Shown here: positions 15,799 through 24,607 of the stretch, piece by piece | How positions within the stretch are numbered: position 1 is the stretch's first letter | Layout: every line of letters starts with the position of its first letter | DNA from: Edaphobacter sp. 12200R-103 | GTDB taxonomy: Bacteria > Acidobacteriota > Terriglobia > Terriglobales > Acidobacteriaceae | Length of the DNA: 64,000 nt | Direction of reading: 5' to 3' | Assembly: GCF_010093025.1 (NCBI RefSeq) | Contig: NZ_CP048114.1 | Span: forward strand, 186,001 to 250,000 | Program-made: the position numbers and the translations under genes | Notes under the pieces: generated by a model | Database searches by the model: none | Seen by the model: the letters and a program-made list of their open reading frames with translations, nothing else | What the model was told of the DNA's origin: nothing

Positions 15799-16931
15799 CG
15801 GCGCTTCTTTTCCGATTTCTTTTTGCTGTTGCGACCGGCGGACTTCATCTGTTCGAGCATCCAGCCGGCTGCCTCCAGCAGTTCGTCACGAGTGACGTCG
15901 CGGACCACCACGGCCTTTCCGATCGCTGCGGGAAGAACGTAGTTCAACGTGCCGCTGCGGTTCTTTTTGTCATTTGCGGTCAGATCGACCAGCTTTGCAG
16001 CGCGGACTGTGGCTGGGGTAAGTGGACCGTAGCGCAGGATGAGTTGAATCATGCGGTCCGCATCTGCCTGGCCGATCATGCCGCGCATCAGGCCAAGATG
16101 CGTGGCAGCGATGCTTCCCCAGCCGACGGCTTCGCCGTGCAGAAGCTGCTTGTATCCGGTCGCTGCTTCAATGGCATGGCCGAGCGTGTGGCCGTAGTTG
16201 AGGATCATGCGCAGGCCGGATTCCCGCTCGTCGTTGGCGACCACGTCGGCCTTCACGCGAACACTGGCAGCTACGACGTGGGTCAGAGCCTTTGCATCTC
16301 CCTTGAGCACGGCCTCGGCATTGTTCTCCAGATAGCGGAAGAGCTTCGGGTCGCGAATGATGCCGGCCTTAATGGATTCCTGCAGCCCGGCGCGCAACTC
16401 GGCAAGGGGAAGAGTTTTTAGCAAGTCGGTGTCGGCCAGGACCGCGAGAGGGTGGTGAAAGCTGCCGACGAGATTTTTGCCTGCGGCAAGATTGACACCG
16501 GTCTTACCGCCGATAGAGGAGTCTACCTGGGCCAGCAGGGTGGTTGGGACCTGAACGTAGGAGACCCCGCGCATGTAGATGGCAGCGAGAAAGCCGGTGA
16601 CGTCGCCGACGACACCTCCGCCGAACGCGACCAGCAGGGCGTCACGATCGGCTCCGGCTGCGGCGAGCTGCTCCAGCAGAGACTCAACCGTGCGAAGCCG
16701 TTTGTGCTTTTCCCCCGCGGGAAGAAAGAGGACGGTCGGCTGTTCTTTTCCAAAGGCTGCGCTGACCTGTCTTCCCCAGAGTCCCCAGATCTCAGACGAA
16801 GTTACGAGGAAGGGGCGGAAAGGCCTGCCATTTTTAAGACGGGCAAGACGTCGCGGAAGCGTTTTGATGAGGCCGGAGCCGATCGTGATCTCGTAGCTGG
16901 CAGTGGGCGTCTTAAGCTGGATCGAAGGCAC
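15795..16931 (-). CDS. aroB: 3-dehydroquinate synthase
   Basis: AroB cyclises DAHP to 3-dehydroquinate, the second shikimate-pathway step, using NAD+ and a divalent metal. Recognisable elements are [15 protein letters not shown] and [20 protein letters not shown] (NAD and phosphate binding), [10 protein letters not shown], and the metal-ligand segments [20 protein letters not shown] and [10 protein letters not shown]. The length of 378 is normal; a short basic tail ([13 protein letters not shown]) is unusual but near the C-terminus. The gene is divergent from nadB across 58 bp and overlaps ubiE/menG downstream by 4 nt. Confidence 0.97.
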   Translation of the reverse strand: MPSIQLKTPTASYEITIGSGLIKTLPRRLARLKNGRPFRPFLVTSSEIWGLWGRQVSAAFGKEQPTVLFLPAGEKHKRLRTVESLLEQLAAAGADRDALLVAFGGGVVGDVTGFLAAIYMRGVSYVQVPTTLLAQVDSSIGGKTGVNLAAGKNLVGSFHHPLAVLADTDLLKTLPLAELRAGLQESIKAGIIRDPKLFRYLENNAEAVLKGDAKALTHVVAASVRVKADVVANDERESGLRMILNYGHTLGHAIEAATGYKQLLHGEAVGWGSIAATHLGLMRGMIGQADADRMIQLILRYGPLTPATVRAAKLVDLTANDKKNRSGTLNYVLPAAIGKAVVVRDVTRDELLEAAGWMLEQMKSAGRNSKKKSEKKRR

Positions 16932-16989
16932 AGTACCTTCATCCTATCGTAAGGATTTCTTGAACTCCTACTGGATCGGATAGCATCGA

Positions 16990-18651
16990 ATGCGAGGAGA
17001 CGTCGTGCCGAACGCTGTGCCGTCCGCTGATTCCACTGCCGCAAACCTGTCTGACTACCCTGTCGATTTTCTTGTGATTGGAGCCGGGATCGCCGGCCTG
17101 AGTGCGGCGATTCGCCTGGCCGGAGCCGGGTCTGTCCTCGTGGTTACCAAGGAAGAGCTGGCCGAATCGAATACCGCCTATGCGCAGGGCGGCATCGCGG
17201 TCGCCATGAGTGGGGAAGAAGATGTTGTCCTCCATCTGAAAGACACGGTGGCGGCCGGGGATGGCCTGGTCGATGAGAGAGCCGCCCGCGTTCTGGTGGA
17301 GGAGGGTCCGCGTCGCGTTGAGGAGCTTCTGGAGTGGGGCACGGCTTTCGACCGTGAGAACGGCAAGCTGATGTTTACGCGGGAAGCAGCACACAGCCGC
17401 TCCCGCATCCTGCATGCGAACGGGGATGCCACCGGCAGGGAGATCGCCGTCTCGCTGCTGCGTCACGCCCGCGCGATTCCGAACATCCGTCTGCTGGAGT
17501 GGACGACCTGCATTGATCTTCTGACCCAGAGCCATGATGGGCGGCGCGCAGTGACTGGGGCGACGCTGCTTGACGGTGAGGGTGGAATCCTGACAGTGCA
17601 TGCGAAGGCGACTCTGATTGCCAGTGGCGGCGCCGGGCAGGTGTACAGCGATACGACGAATCCTCCGGTGGCAACAGGGGACGGGATTGCGATTGCGTGG
17701 AGAGCGGGAGCCGCTATCAGCGATATGGAGTTTTACCAGTTTCATCCCACCGCCTTCAGTGCGCCGAATGCTCCGCGATTTCTGTTGAGTGAGGCTCTGC
17801 GCGGGGAGGGAGCGTATCTGGTCAACGCCCGGGGCGAGCGTTTTATGCAGCGTTACCATCCTTTGCTGGAGCTTGCTCCACGGGACGTTGTCGCCCGCGC
17901 GATTACCCACGAGGGAATGGATGGCCCGGTGTACCTGGATATGCGTCATGTGAAGAAAGACCTGACGGTGCGGTTCCCGGGAATCTCACGTTTCCTCGCA
18001 GGGTATCTCCTTGATTTAAACCGCGACCTGATTCCGGTACGACCGGCGGCGCACTACCTCATGGGTGGCATCCTGACCGACGTGCATGGCCGCACGACCC
18101 TGAGTGGCCTGTATGCAGCAGGAGAGGCGGCCTGCACGGGTGTTCATGGAGCCAACCGGCTGGCCTCGAACTCACTGCTGGAGGGACTGGTCTTTGGCGC
18201 CCTGGCGGCAGAGTCGATGATGAGCGATAGCCAGGGGAATACGATTCCGCAGGGTTCGATGGAAGCTTCGACATGCAAAGCAACAGCAGAGGGCCGGACA
18301 GCGGATGACCAGATCGAGCGCTGGATTGATGATCTGAAAAAAAATATGTGGACCTACGCCGGGCTGCTCCGTGATTCCTCCGGCCTCGAGAGTATGCAGC
18401 GGGTCCTCAAGGCGTTGCAGGAGACGATGCCAAAGGGGCTTTCGCGGCGGGCTATTGAAGCAAGAAATCTTCATGCGATTGCGACAATGATCGTGCTGTC
18501 GGCCCAGGGACGCAGGGAGAGTCGTGGTGCACATTATCGGAACGATTATCCGGAGCACGACGCGGTCGCGCGACACTCTGTCCTGGAGGCGGATCAGCTC
18601 ATCTTCCGAGAGGATCTGAATCCGGCAGAGGCGGTCCAGGGCGGTGCGTAA
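16990..18651 (+). CDS. nadB: L-aspartate oxidase
   Basis: NadB oxidises L-aspartate to iminoaspartate with FAD, the first step of de novo NAD synthesis; NadA (encoded at 25 kb) uses the product. The flavoprotein motifs are FLVIGAGIAGLSAAIRLA, NTAYAQGGIAVA, ASGGAGQVYSDTTNP, EFYQFHPTAF, LSEALRGEGAYLVN and GVHGANRLASNSLLEG. The length of 553 is usual. The start may be ATG 16990 or, more attractively, GTG 17005, which has AGGAG a few bases upstream inside the first codons of the longer form. Unlike many genomes, nadB is not beside nadA or nadC here. I see no riboswitch in the 58-bp divergent spacer shared with aroB. Confidence 0.96.
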   Translation: MRGDVVPNAVPSADSTAANLSDYPVDFLVIGAGIAGLSAAIRLAGAGSVLVVTKEELAESNTAYAQGGIAVAMSGEEDVVLHLKDTVAAGDGLVDERAARVLVEEGPRRVEELLEWGTAFDRENGKLMFTREAAHSRSRILHANGDATGREIAVSLLRHARAIPNIRLLEWTTCIDLLTQSHDGRRAVTGATLLDGEGGILTVHAKATLIASGGAGQVYSDTTNPPVATGDGIAIAWRAGAAISDMEFYQFHPTAFSAPNAPRFLLSEALRGEGAYLVNARGERFMQRYHPLLELAPRDVVARAITHEGMDGPVYLDMRHVKKDLTVRFPGISRFLAGYLLDLNRDLIPVRPAAHYLMGGILTDVHGRTTLSGLYAAGEAACTGVHGANRLASNSLLEGLVFGALAAESMMSDSQGNTIPQGSMEASTCKATAEGRTADDQIERWIDDLKKNMWTYAGLLRDSSGLESMQRVLKALQETMPKGLSRRAIEARNLHAIATMIVLSAQGRRESRGAHYRNDYPEHDAVARHSVLEADQLIFREDLNPAEAVQGGA

Positions 18652-18755
18652 GGGAAGTTCCTTTCTACTTGATGCGAAGATTTTTTGCATACTCTTCAGA
18701 GCGGCTTGATTCCTTCTCCTTTATTCTTCATCAATTTATGGATCGAGACATTTGG

Positions 18756-18845
18756 CCGCAGACGTGATGACATCACGCTGCGGGCCCCCCTTGAAAAACT
18801 TCATAGCAATCATCTGAGTACTGCTTCCGAGAGTGAAGTTTTTCA
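18756..18845. promoter_or_regulatory. Pair of palindromes upstream of the PEP-CTERM gene
   Basis: The nadB-PEP-CTERM spacer holds two dyads. The first (18756-18783) has the core CGTGATG-A-CATCACG flanked by CCGCA and TGCGG, 12-13 pairs with one bulged base and almost no loop, more like a protein-binding site or cruciform than an RNA hairpin. The second is TGAAAAACTTCA (18792-18803) repeated inverted at 18834-18845, 30 nt apart. No T run follows either, so they are poor terminators for nadB. A role in PEP-CTERM gene control is inference. Confidence 0.5.
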
Positions 18846-18889
18846 GATCTCAAAACCAAAGAAGCATAAGCTCAAGGAGATAACCTTCC

Positions 18890-19549
18890 ATGCGTATTGG
18901 AAAGCTGTTAGTTGCCGCCTGCGTTCTCGCATTCTCGTCTGTTGCCGCACATGCAGACGATTTTTCATTTACAGGGAACTTCAACAACATCAATGATGTT
19001 CAGCTATTCACGTTTACGGTTGGGTCCAATTCCAACGTGGTTCTTCGCACGTGGTCCTATGCAGGTGGAGTGAACGCCCAGGGGCAGACGATCGCCGAAG
19101 GCGGATTCGACCCCATTCTGGCTCTCTTCCAGGGATCCGGAGCGAGCGCTATTTACATCAATCAGAACGACGATGGTGGAAGCGCCGTTCCTGCAGATTC
19201 GGTCACGGGAGCGCAGTATGACACCTACCTGGCAGTCAATAACCTGACGCCCGGTGTGTATACCGTATCCGTCATGGACTACGCCAACTTCGCCGTCGGG
19301 CCCACACTGGGCGATGGCTTCACGGGGGGAGCGCTGCCGGATTCCGACTGTAGTGGAGTCGGTACCTACTGCGATGCCACGGGGCACTTCCGTGACTCGC
19401 ACTGGGCTTTCGATATCCTGGGCGTCGAGTCGGCGAGCACCCCGGACCAGCCTCCGCCCTCAGCTGTCCCTGAACCTTCGACCATTGCGCTGCTCGGGTC
19501 CGGGCTGGTTGGCCTGGCCGGGTTTGCACGCCGGCGATTCAGCCTGTAA
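18890..19549 (+). CDS. PEP-CTERM sorted secreted protein (DVUA0089-like)
   Basis: AAGGAG precedes the ATG. The 219-residue product has a Sec signal peptide (LLVAACVLAFSSVAAHADD), then a beta-rich domain (residues ~25-185) resembling DVUA0089-type or pre-peptidase C-terminal domains, with an acidic, Gly-rich stretch and one Cys pair (DSDCSGVGTYCDA). The C-terminus is a full PEP-CTERM tag: VPEPSTIALLGSGLVGLAG followed by ARRRF. Exosortase should cleave at the PEP motif and place the protein at the cell surface or in exopolysaccharide; no exosortase is encoded in this window. It has its own upstream palindromes and a downstream terminator, so it is probably monocistronic. Confidence 0.92.
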   Translation: MRIGKLLVAACVLAFSSVAAHADDFSFTGNFNNINDVQLFTFTVGSNSNVVLRTWSYAGGVNAQGQTIAEGGFDPILALFQGSGASAIYINQNDDGGSAVPADSVTGAQYDTYLAVNNLTPGVYTVSVMDYANFAVGPTLGDGFTGGALPDSDCSGVGTYCDATGHFRDSHWAFDILGVESASTPDQPPPSAVPEPSTIALLGSGLVGLAGFARRRFSL

Positions 19550-19568
19550 ACCTTTTTGAAGGGCGACG

Positions 19569-19601
19569 GCGGCGCGAGAACGCTTGCGCCGCTTTCTTTT
19601 T
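19569..19601 (+). terminator. Intrinsic terminator after the PEP-CTERM gene
   Basis: GCGGCGC (19569-19575) pairs with GCGCCGC (19586-19592) and is followed directly by TTTCTTTTT. It lies about 20 nt after the stop codon. Confidence 0.85.
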
Positions 19602-19614
19602 GAAGAGAGCACCG

Positions 19615-20199
19615 CTAGACGAAGACAAGAGCCACGGGGAGAATTGTTCCCAGAACAAGCAGCGCAGTGACCATGACGCGGTTTCTCATGTACTTGTAAG
19701 ACATGTAGATTCCGGTGACGGTCGAGAGAAACAACCCGATGGCGACAATCAGAAAGAAGATCTTCAGGGGCAGAGGATGATGTTTTTTCCCTGCAGGAGC
19801 CTGCTGGGTAGGCAGTCCGGCGGGTGAAGGAGCTGCAACTGCAGGGGTGGTGCGGAGTTCACTACTCCGTGAATCAGCTCGTGAGTCAGTCCCTGGATCA
19901 GTCCTTGGCTCCTCGAAATGCGGGGCGCGTCCCTCGGCTCGCGCATCCGGGGCTGCAACAGTCTCCACTGGGCGCTTGCGGACGGGCACGACTGGCGTCT
20001 GCTTCTTGTGAATCTGTCCGAGAGTGACGGCCCAGGCTGGTGGCTTGTAGGAGCTTCCGCGTGTGGTCTCGTGCAGACTGAAGGTCTGGAGAGCACCGGT
20101 AAAGGCGAAAAAGATCAGGGCAGGCGCCGTAAAGATTCCGAGATAGAGATGGATCAGGCGGCAGATCCGCAGGAAAGCATGCGCAGACGAACGAGACAT
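19615..20199 (-). CDS. PepSY-type two-helix membrane protein
   Basis: The 194-residue product starts AHAFLRICRLIHLYLGIFTA, the typical first helix of PepSY-associated TM proteins. A ~95-residue Pro/Arg/Ala-rich variable loop follows, then a pair of hydrophobic helices at residues ~145-190 (IFFLIVAIGLFLSTVTGIYM and VMVTALLVLGTILPVALVFV). It is much shorter than PiuB-type proteins such as the one at 53-54 kb and lacks the extracytoplasmic PepSY domains. It lies downstream of TerC on the same strand with a 54-bp AT-rich spacer; no clear Shine-Dalgarno is visible before the ATG. Function unknown; membrane location is confident. Confidence 0.7.
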   Translation of the reverse strand: MSRSSAHAFLRICRLIHLYLGIFTAPALIFFAFTGALQTFSLHETTRGSSYKPPAWAVTLGQIHKKQTPVVPVRKRPVETVAAPDARAEGRAPHFEEPRTDPGTDSRADSRSSELRTTPAVAAPSPAGLPTQQAPAGKKHHPLPLKIFFLIVAIGLFLSTVTGIYMSYKYMRNRVMVTALLVLGTILPVALVFV

Positions 20200-20253
20200 G
20201 ATTTCTTAGTTTTAGCGGAAAAATTTAATTCGGACAAGATCGGTCGTATATTT

Positions 20254-21210
20254 TCAGGAATTTTTCTTTGGAGCTGCTCCGCCGGCGGGAGAAGGGGCCA
20301 GCAGAGAGATTCCTATGGTAACGGCCAGAAGAGCAGCAACGACTCCCAGGGAAAGGACAGGGGAGATGTCGATGAAGTGTGCGCTGAGCATTTTGATGGC
20401 GGCGAAGGCGAGCACGGCAGCAAGGCCGTAATGGAGATACTTCAGGCGCGTGAGGAGATGGGCCAGCAGGAAGTACAGAGAACGTAATCCCATGACGGCC
20501 ATGATGTTGGAGGTATAGGCCAGGAAGGGGTGGCGGGTGATGGAGAGTACGGCAGGGATAGAGTCGATGGCGAAGACGAGATCGGTGACCTCGATGGCTA
20601 TGAGGGCGATCAGAAGAACGGTAGCCATGCGCCTGCCGTTCTCCCGAACGAAGAAGCTGTCTTGCCGGGGGCTGACGGGGTGGAGGTTGGAGATCCATTT
20701 GAGCCACCGGGGTGTCTCCTCTTTTTTTGCCTCGTCTTCCGGCAGGACGAGACGGATGGAGGCGACCAGAAGAATGACGGCGAAGATGTAGCTGACCCAC
20801 TCGAACCGCGTGAGCAGGCCGATTCCGGCGACGATGAAGGCGCCGCGCATGACGATTGCGCCGGCAACTCCCCAGAACAGCACCTTTGGCTGATAGAGCG
20901 GCTCAATGCGAAAGAGTTTGAAGAGGAGCAGGAAGACGAAGAGATTGTCGATGGAGAGTGCTTCTTCGATGGCGTAGCCCGCCAGGTACTGAGTAGCGGA
21001 TTCGCCCCCGAGTGACCGGTAGACGAAGAGAGCGAAGGCCAGGGCAGCGCCGACCCACATGATGGTTGCTGCTACGGCATTGGAATGGAGAGTCTCGGAG
21101 GCGGGACGCCTCGACCGCTGCCAGCGTGTGAAGAGGTACTCCACCGCCATCAGCACGACGACGAAGACATGAAATCCTATCCAGTGTTCCAGTGGCGTGG
21201 CGTCAGGCAT
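20254..21210 (-). CDS. TerC/Alx family integral membrane protein
   Basis: TerC/Alx proteins are inner-membrane proteins implicated in manganese export and tellurite or alkaline-pH response. The 318-residue sequence has about nine hydrophobic helices and the family's acidic membrane motifs: YAIEEALSIDNLFVFLLLF and ALIAIEVTDLVFAIDSIPAV, each with paired acidic residues in a helix. KLFRIEPLYQPKVLFWGV is also diagnostic. E. coli Alx is controlled by a yybP-ykoY manganese riboswitch; the ~50-nt spacer here is too short for one. A 64-aa membrane protein gene lies upstream on the same strand and PepSY downstream. Confidence 0.92.
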   Translation of the reverse strand: MPDATPLEHWIGFHVFVVVLMAVEYLFTRWQRSRRPASETLHSNAVAATIMWVGAALAFALFVYRSLGGESATQYLAGYAIEEALSIDNLFVFLLLFKLFRIEPLYQPKVLFWGVAGAIVMRGAFIVAGIGLLTRFEWVSYIFAVILLVASIRLVLPEDEAKKEETPRWLKWISNLHPVSPRQDSFFVRENGRRMATVLLIALIAIEVTDLVFAIDSIPAVLSITRHPFLAYTSNIMAVMGLRSLYFLLAHLLTRLKYLHYGLAAVLAFAAIKMLSAHFIDISPVLSLGVVAALLAVTIGISLLAPSPAGGAAPKKNS

Positions 21211-21259
21211 CTCTCTACGATGCTATCGTGCCTGCACCCACAAGTGGAGACTGGCTTCT

Positions 21260-21454
21260 CTAACGGATCCCTAGAACGATTGCGTAGACCGAATACACTC
21301 CGACGGCCAGCAAACCCCAGAGTACAGAGGTGTAGAGAAGACCACGGAGAACTTCGGCCAGTGGATGAAGTTCGAAGTAGCTTCCTTGTCCTTCCCGCTG
21401 GCGTGGCCAGGTATCCCGGTTCCGGTAACCGGGCAGAATCTTTGATAGCCGCAT
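21260..21454 (-). CDS. Small membrane protein (64 aa), unknown function
   Basis: The start at 21454 is chosen because GGAGAAAAA directly precedes this ATG; an upstream ATG in frame overlaps the binding site itself. The product has a charged first half (MRLSKILPGYRNRDTWPRQR) and one hydrophobic helix over residues ~40-63 (LYTSVLWGLLAVGVYSVYAI). It ends 50 nt before the TerC gene on the same strand, so it may be the first gene of a small-protein-TerC-PepSY unit. No family recognised. A short gene with a good RBS and a clean TM profile is plausible but unproven. Confidence 0.55.
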   Translation of the reverse strand: MRLSKILPGYRNRDTWPRQREGQGSYFELHPLAEVLRGLLYTSVLWGLLAVGVYSVYAIVLGIR

Positions 21455-21758
21455 TTTTTCTCCTTCCATCCACAGCCTGGATCCATGTCCGAATCCAAAG
21501 GTTAGGGAAGGAGAGTATTACCCGACCATCCCATATTAGGGGAATATCGGCAGAGATCGGTATAAGGTGAGCGCGAGTGAGGAAGATGTTTCCACTCAAG
21601 CCAACTATAAGGCCCATCCTGGGAATCTACAGGGTTGGGAGTGGTCTTTCCCCGGTTTGGATGGGCCAAAAGTTTCTGGCGACAGGCCAAAGGGCCGGGA
21701 CTACTATATTCCGCACCACCGCCGCAGTTCTGATCCTGAAGTAGAAAAGGAGCGCTTG

Positions 21759-22262
21759 ATGAAGTATCTATCCTTCTCTCTCTCCGTTGTGGCCGCTACA
21801 GTCTTTGCTCTTGGCGCCATGAACGCTCAATCTGCTGCACCCGCAGGGGCAACCGGCGTGTGCAAGGATGGTACCTATACCACGGCGGCATCAAAGAGCG
21901 GGGCCTGCCGCGGTCATAAGGGAATCAAGCAGTGGCTGTCCTCAACTTCGACGTCACCAGCAACAGCGGCGCCGAGCAGCAAGGCAGCAATGCCTGCTCC
22001 CACCCCTGCTCCTGCGTCTGCGCCAGCCCCTGCGGCGATGCCTGCTCCGGCACCGAAGCCGGCTTCGCATGTCAATGTAGCTTCGAGGACTGCAGCTCCT
22101 GGTGGAGGTGCCGGGATGGTGTGGGTGAATACTGAAACGAACGTGTACCACTGTTCCGGATCACAGTTCTACGGTAAGACGAAACAGGGGGCCTACATGT
22201 CAGAGGCCGATGCCAAGGCGAAGGGGGCACGTCCGGACCACAACCATCCGTGTACCAAGTAA
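21759..22262 (+). CDS. Secreted DUF3761-containing protein
   Basis: ATG 21759 with AAAAGGAG upstream is preferred; the frame is open further 5' but lacks coding features there. After a signal peptide (SFSLSVVAATVFALGAMNA), residues ~28-50 carry the DUF3761 motif (GVCKDGTYTTAASKSGACRG) with a Cys pair. A ~60-residue Ala/Pro linker follows. The C-terminal ~45 residues (WVNTETNVYHCSGSQFYG, KGAYMSEADAKAKGARPD, ending NHPCTK) form a second Cys-containing module common in acidobacterial secreted proteins. The product is exported and small (167 aa). No function is known for either module. It converges on the M28 peptidase gene. Confidence 0.82.
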   Translation: MKYLSFSLSVVAATVFALGAMNAQSAAPAGATGVCKDGTYTTAASKSGACRGHKGIKQWLSSTSTSPATAAPSSKAAMPAPTPAPASAPAPAAMPAPAPKPASHVNVASRTAAPGGGAGMVWVNTETNVYHCSGSQFYGKTKQGAYMSEADAKAKGARPDHNHPCTK

Positions 22263-22285
22263 TGCCGAGGGCTCCACGGGGAGGG

Positions 22286-23260
22286 TTATCCCCGGAAGTT
22301 GATCAGGCGAAGCATCTCGATCACGAGATCGCCGGATATCTGCAGGGAGCGCGCGCTGACCTTATCCAAGGTGTCCAGTGCGGTGTGGTGATAGCCGCCC
22401 TCGGGATGCGCCATGGTCGGAGGACCATATTCGAGATCGACCATGTCGAGCACAGGGACTCCCCGCTGGCGGAAGGGAAGATGGTCGTCCATTACGGTGT
22501 TTTCGTTCTTGAAGACGTAGCTGCTGTGCCCTGTATTTTTTGCCGCCGTCGCGAGCATGTCCAGCAACCAGGGGGTGGAGTTGGAGTCGCGATCGATGTT
22601 GAGGTCCTTGTCTCCGATCATATCGGCGACCAGGAATGCCTTGATCTTTTTGATGGTTCCATCCTGCGACCAGCGGGCAGCGAGGTGGCGGGTTCCATAG
22701 AGAGAGTCGCGGTCGCTCCAGGACTGGATGGCCTCTTCGCCGTCATCGAAGACCAGCCAGACGCTGTAGCCCTGGGGTGGATTGGCTCGGAGATAGCGGC
22801 CTAGCTCGATGAGGAGCGCGGTGGTAGCTCCGCCATCGTTGGCGCCGACAAAATTGATGTCGCGCAGAGGGTAGTTCGTCTCGTAGTGGCTAGCCACGAC
22901 GATGATGCCGTCTTTTTTGCCGGGATACTTCACGATGAAGTTCTTCATCGGCAGCAGACCGGCGGGAGTCGAGGCGCTGAAGGAGTCTATCTCGAAGTTG
23001 CCTTTCGCAGCTTCAGCGGTGAAGTGAGAACGGATGAACTCCTCCGCCTTCGCATGATCCGGAGAACCGATCCAGCGATGAGGAGCGGTGGTGATGTACT
23101 GACGGGTCAGGTCGTAGGCTGCTTCTCCGCTGAAATGTGCACCGGACTTCGCAGCGGGCTTTTGCGCATGAATCGTCGTAGCGGAGGCAGTCAGGCAGAC
23201 CGAGAACATGGCCATGGCAGCGCGAAGCGCAGGCCTTCTGATGCCTGGAAAGAGGATCAT
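22286..23260 (-). CDS. Exported M28-family zinc peptidase / glutaminyl-cyclase-like
   Basis: The start at 23260 gives an ATGA overlap with tatC and a proper signal peptide (RAAMAMFSVCLTASATTIHA). The M28 fold is clear: VVASHYETNY (His zinc ligand), NFVGANDGGATTALLIE (bridging Asp), VFDDGEEA (catalytic Glu and Glu ligand), DMIGDKDL (Asp ligand) and DDHLPFRQRGVPVLDM (final His). The tail YHHTALDTLDKVSARSL recalls bacterial glutaminyl-peptide cyclotransferases of the same fold, so both aminopeptidase and cyclase activities are possible. It is likely periplasmic. The overlap with tatC makes it part of a tatB-tatC-M28 operon, though its signal peptide lacks a twin-arginine motif. Confidence 0.88.
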   Translation of the reverse strand: MILFPGIRRPALRAAMAMFSVCLTASATTIHAQKPAAKSGAHFSGEAAYDLTRQYITTAPHRWIGSPDHAKAEEFIRSHFTAEAAKGNFEIDSFSASTPAGLLPMKNFIVKYPGKKDGIIVVASHYETNYPLRDINFVGANDGGATTALLIELGRYLRANPPQGYSVWLVFDDGEEAIQSWSDRDSLYGTRHLAARWSQDGTIKKIKAFLVADMIGDKDLNIDRDSNSTPWLLDMLATAAKNTGHSSYVFKNENTVMDDHLPFRQRGVPVLDMVDLEYGPPTMAHPEGGYHHTALDTLDKVSARSLQISGDLVIEMLRLINFRG

Positions 23261-24036
23261 GCGGCTTTGGACTCTTTTCGGCGCGATGGGTTGAAGAACC
23301 AGGCCACGGCTACCCCGACCATGTAGAGAACCAGCATCGGCAGAGCGAAGAGGCACATGCTTACCGGGTCCGGCAGAGGGCAGATGATCGCGGCGATGAC
23401 GAAGATGACCAAAACGGCGTAGCGGATGTGACGGATCAGGAACTTCGCGTCGACGATGCCGAGGATGGAGAGGAAGAAGATGAGAATCGGTAGCTCAAAG
23501 GTAAGGCCGAGGCCGAGGATGACGGCCATGAAAAAGCTGGTGTAGTCCTCGATGGTGATGATGGGATGGAAGCGGTGGCCGAAGTCGCCGATAAGGACCT
23601 TGAGGGCGCCCGGAAGCACCCACTGGTAACCGAAGTACACGCCGGTGAGAAACAGCGCGATGGTCGCCGTCATGAAGGGGATGACGTAACGCTTCTCATT
23701 GGCGTACATGCCGGGAGCGATGAATAGCCACACCTGGTACAGGATGAACGGCGAAGCCAGGATGGCTCCACCGACGAGCGAGGTCTTCAGGTAGAGATTG
23801 AGACCGTCGGTCGGATGGGTGAAGTTCAACGGCAGGTTGAGCATGTCGATGGGGCGTGAGATGACGCCATAGAGCCGCTCATGAAAGGCGTAGGCGACAA
23901 CGAAGCCGATGAGCAGATAGATCACCGAACGAATGAGTCGCTTCCGGAGTTCATCAAGATGCTCCATCAGGCTCATGCCCGGGAGCTCGGCGCGGTCGGT
24001 AACGGCCGCCCGTGCGCGGTCGACCAGATCAGCCAT
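23257..24036 (-). CDS. tatC: Twin-arginine translocase subunit TatC
   Basis: TatC is the six-helix membrane receptor that recognises twin-arginine signal peptides of folded substrates. The hallmark N-terminus MSLMEHLDELRKRLIRSVIY is present. Later motifs include NLYLKTSLVGGAILASPFIL, YQVWLFIAPGMYANEKRYV and the conserved glutamate-bearing LGLTFELPILIFFL. The start is placed at ATG 24036, overlapping the tatB stop by 8 nt; a longer form adds five residues. The length of 259 is typical. The gene is translationally coupled to the TatA/B gene upstream and to the M28 peptidase downstream. Confidence 0.96.
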   Translation of the reverse strand: MADLVDRARAAVTDRAELPGMSLMEHLDELRKRLIRSVIYLLIGFVVAYAFHERLYGVISRPIDMLNLPLNFTHPTDGLNLYLKTSLVGGAILASPFILYQVWLFIAPGMYANEKRYVIPFMTATIALFLTGVYFGYQWVLPGALKVLIGDFGHRFHPIITIEDYTSFFMAVILGLGLTFELPILIFFLSILGIVDAKFLIRHIRYAVLVIFVIAAIICPLPDPVSMCLFALPMLVLYMVGVAVAWFFNPSRRKESKAA

Positions 24037-24607
24037 GCAACTGTGCCTCACTTGCTACGTGGTCAGGGGCATCCGGAGTGTGTCCTTCGGATGGGTCGGT
24101 CAAGGTATCTGCCAGGGCTGGATCCTCCACGTGAGGAACAGCGTCAAAGGCCCGTGAGACAGGAGCGCTCTCCACGGGAAGACCGGTGGAGGGCGGCATA
24201 AGGTTCAGATCGCCGGAGGTTGCGATGGGCAGGGGCTCGGGAGCCGGATCGGGAGGGAATTCGTGAGAATCTTCGACCGAGGTATAAGGAGCTGCGCTCA
24301 GGTCGACATCGGGGGATGCGATTGAGTTTTCGCCGATGGTTTCACTGGATGTTTCGGCGGTCGTTTCGCCGCTCTCTGGCAGGGGAGGTTTGGGGGCGGC
24401 TGCTTCCATGGCAGCGATCTTTTTCTGCTGCTCGGCCTGCTCCGACATACGCAGTTCCTCTTCCATCTGCATCCGGAACTCGTTGGAGGCACGGCGGAAC
24501 TCGCCCATCAGTTTTCCCAGTTGGCGCGCGAGTTCCGGCAGCTTCTTCGGGCCGAAGAGGATCAGGGCGAGGATAAAGATAAAGGCGCTATCGCCGAAGC
24601 TCGGCAT
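24029..24607 (-). CDS. tatB: Sec-independent translocase TatA/TatB family protein
   Basis: ATG 24607 starts the conserved sequence MPSFGDSAFIFILALILFGP, one N-terminal TM helix with the hinge FGPKKLPELARQLGKLMGE, then an amphipathic helix up to residue ~75. The remaining ~115 residues are acidic, Pro/Ser/Ala-rich and disordered, longer than in E. coli TatA or TatB. TatA forms the pore and TatB the substrate receptor with TatC; the glutamate after the TM segment and the length favour TatB, but acidobacteria often have one bifunctional protein. It forms a tatB-tatC operon. Confidence 0.9.
   Translation of the reverse strand: MPSFGDSAFIFILALILFGPKKLPELARQLGKLMGEFRRASNEFRMQMEEELRMSEQAEQQKKIAAMEAAAPKPPLPESGETTAETSSETIGENSIASPDVDLSAAPYTSVEDSHEFPPDPAPEPLPIATSGDLNLMPPSTGLPVESAPVSRAFDAVPHVEDPALADTLTDPSEGHTPDAPDHVASEAQLHG

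Noticed and set aside
18685..18996. A 103-codon frame covering the PEP-CTERM upstream palindromes
   Set aside because: It runs out of frame into the PEP-CTERM gene, has no RBS and no conserved pattern; the palindromes explain the sequence better.
21211..21259. yybP-ykoY manganese riboswitch before TerC
   Set aside because: Only about 50 nt between genes and none of the conserved loop sequences; too short for the motif.
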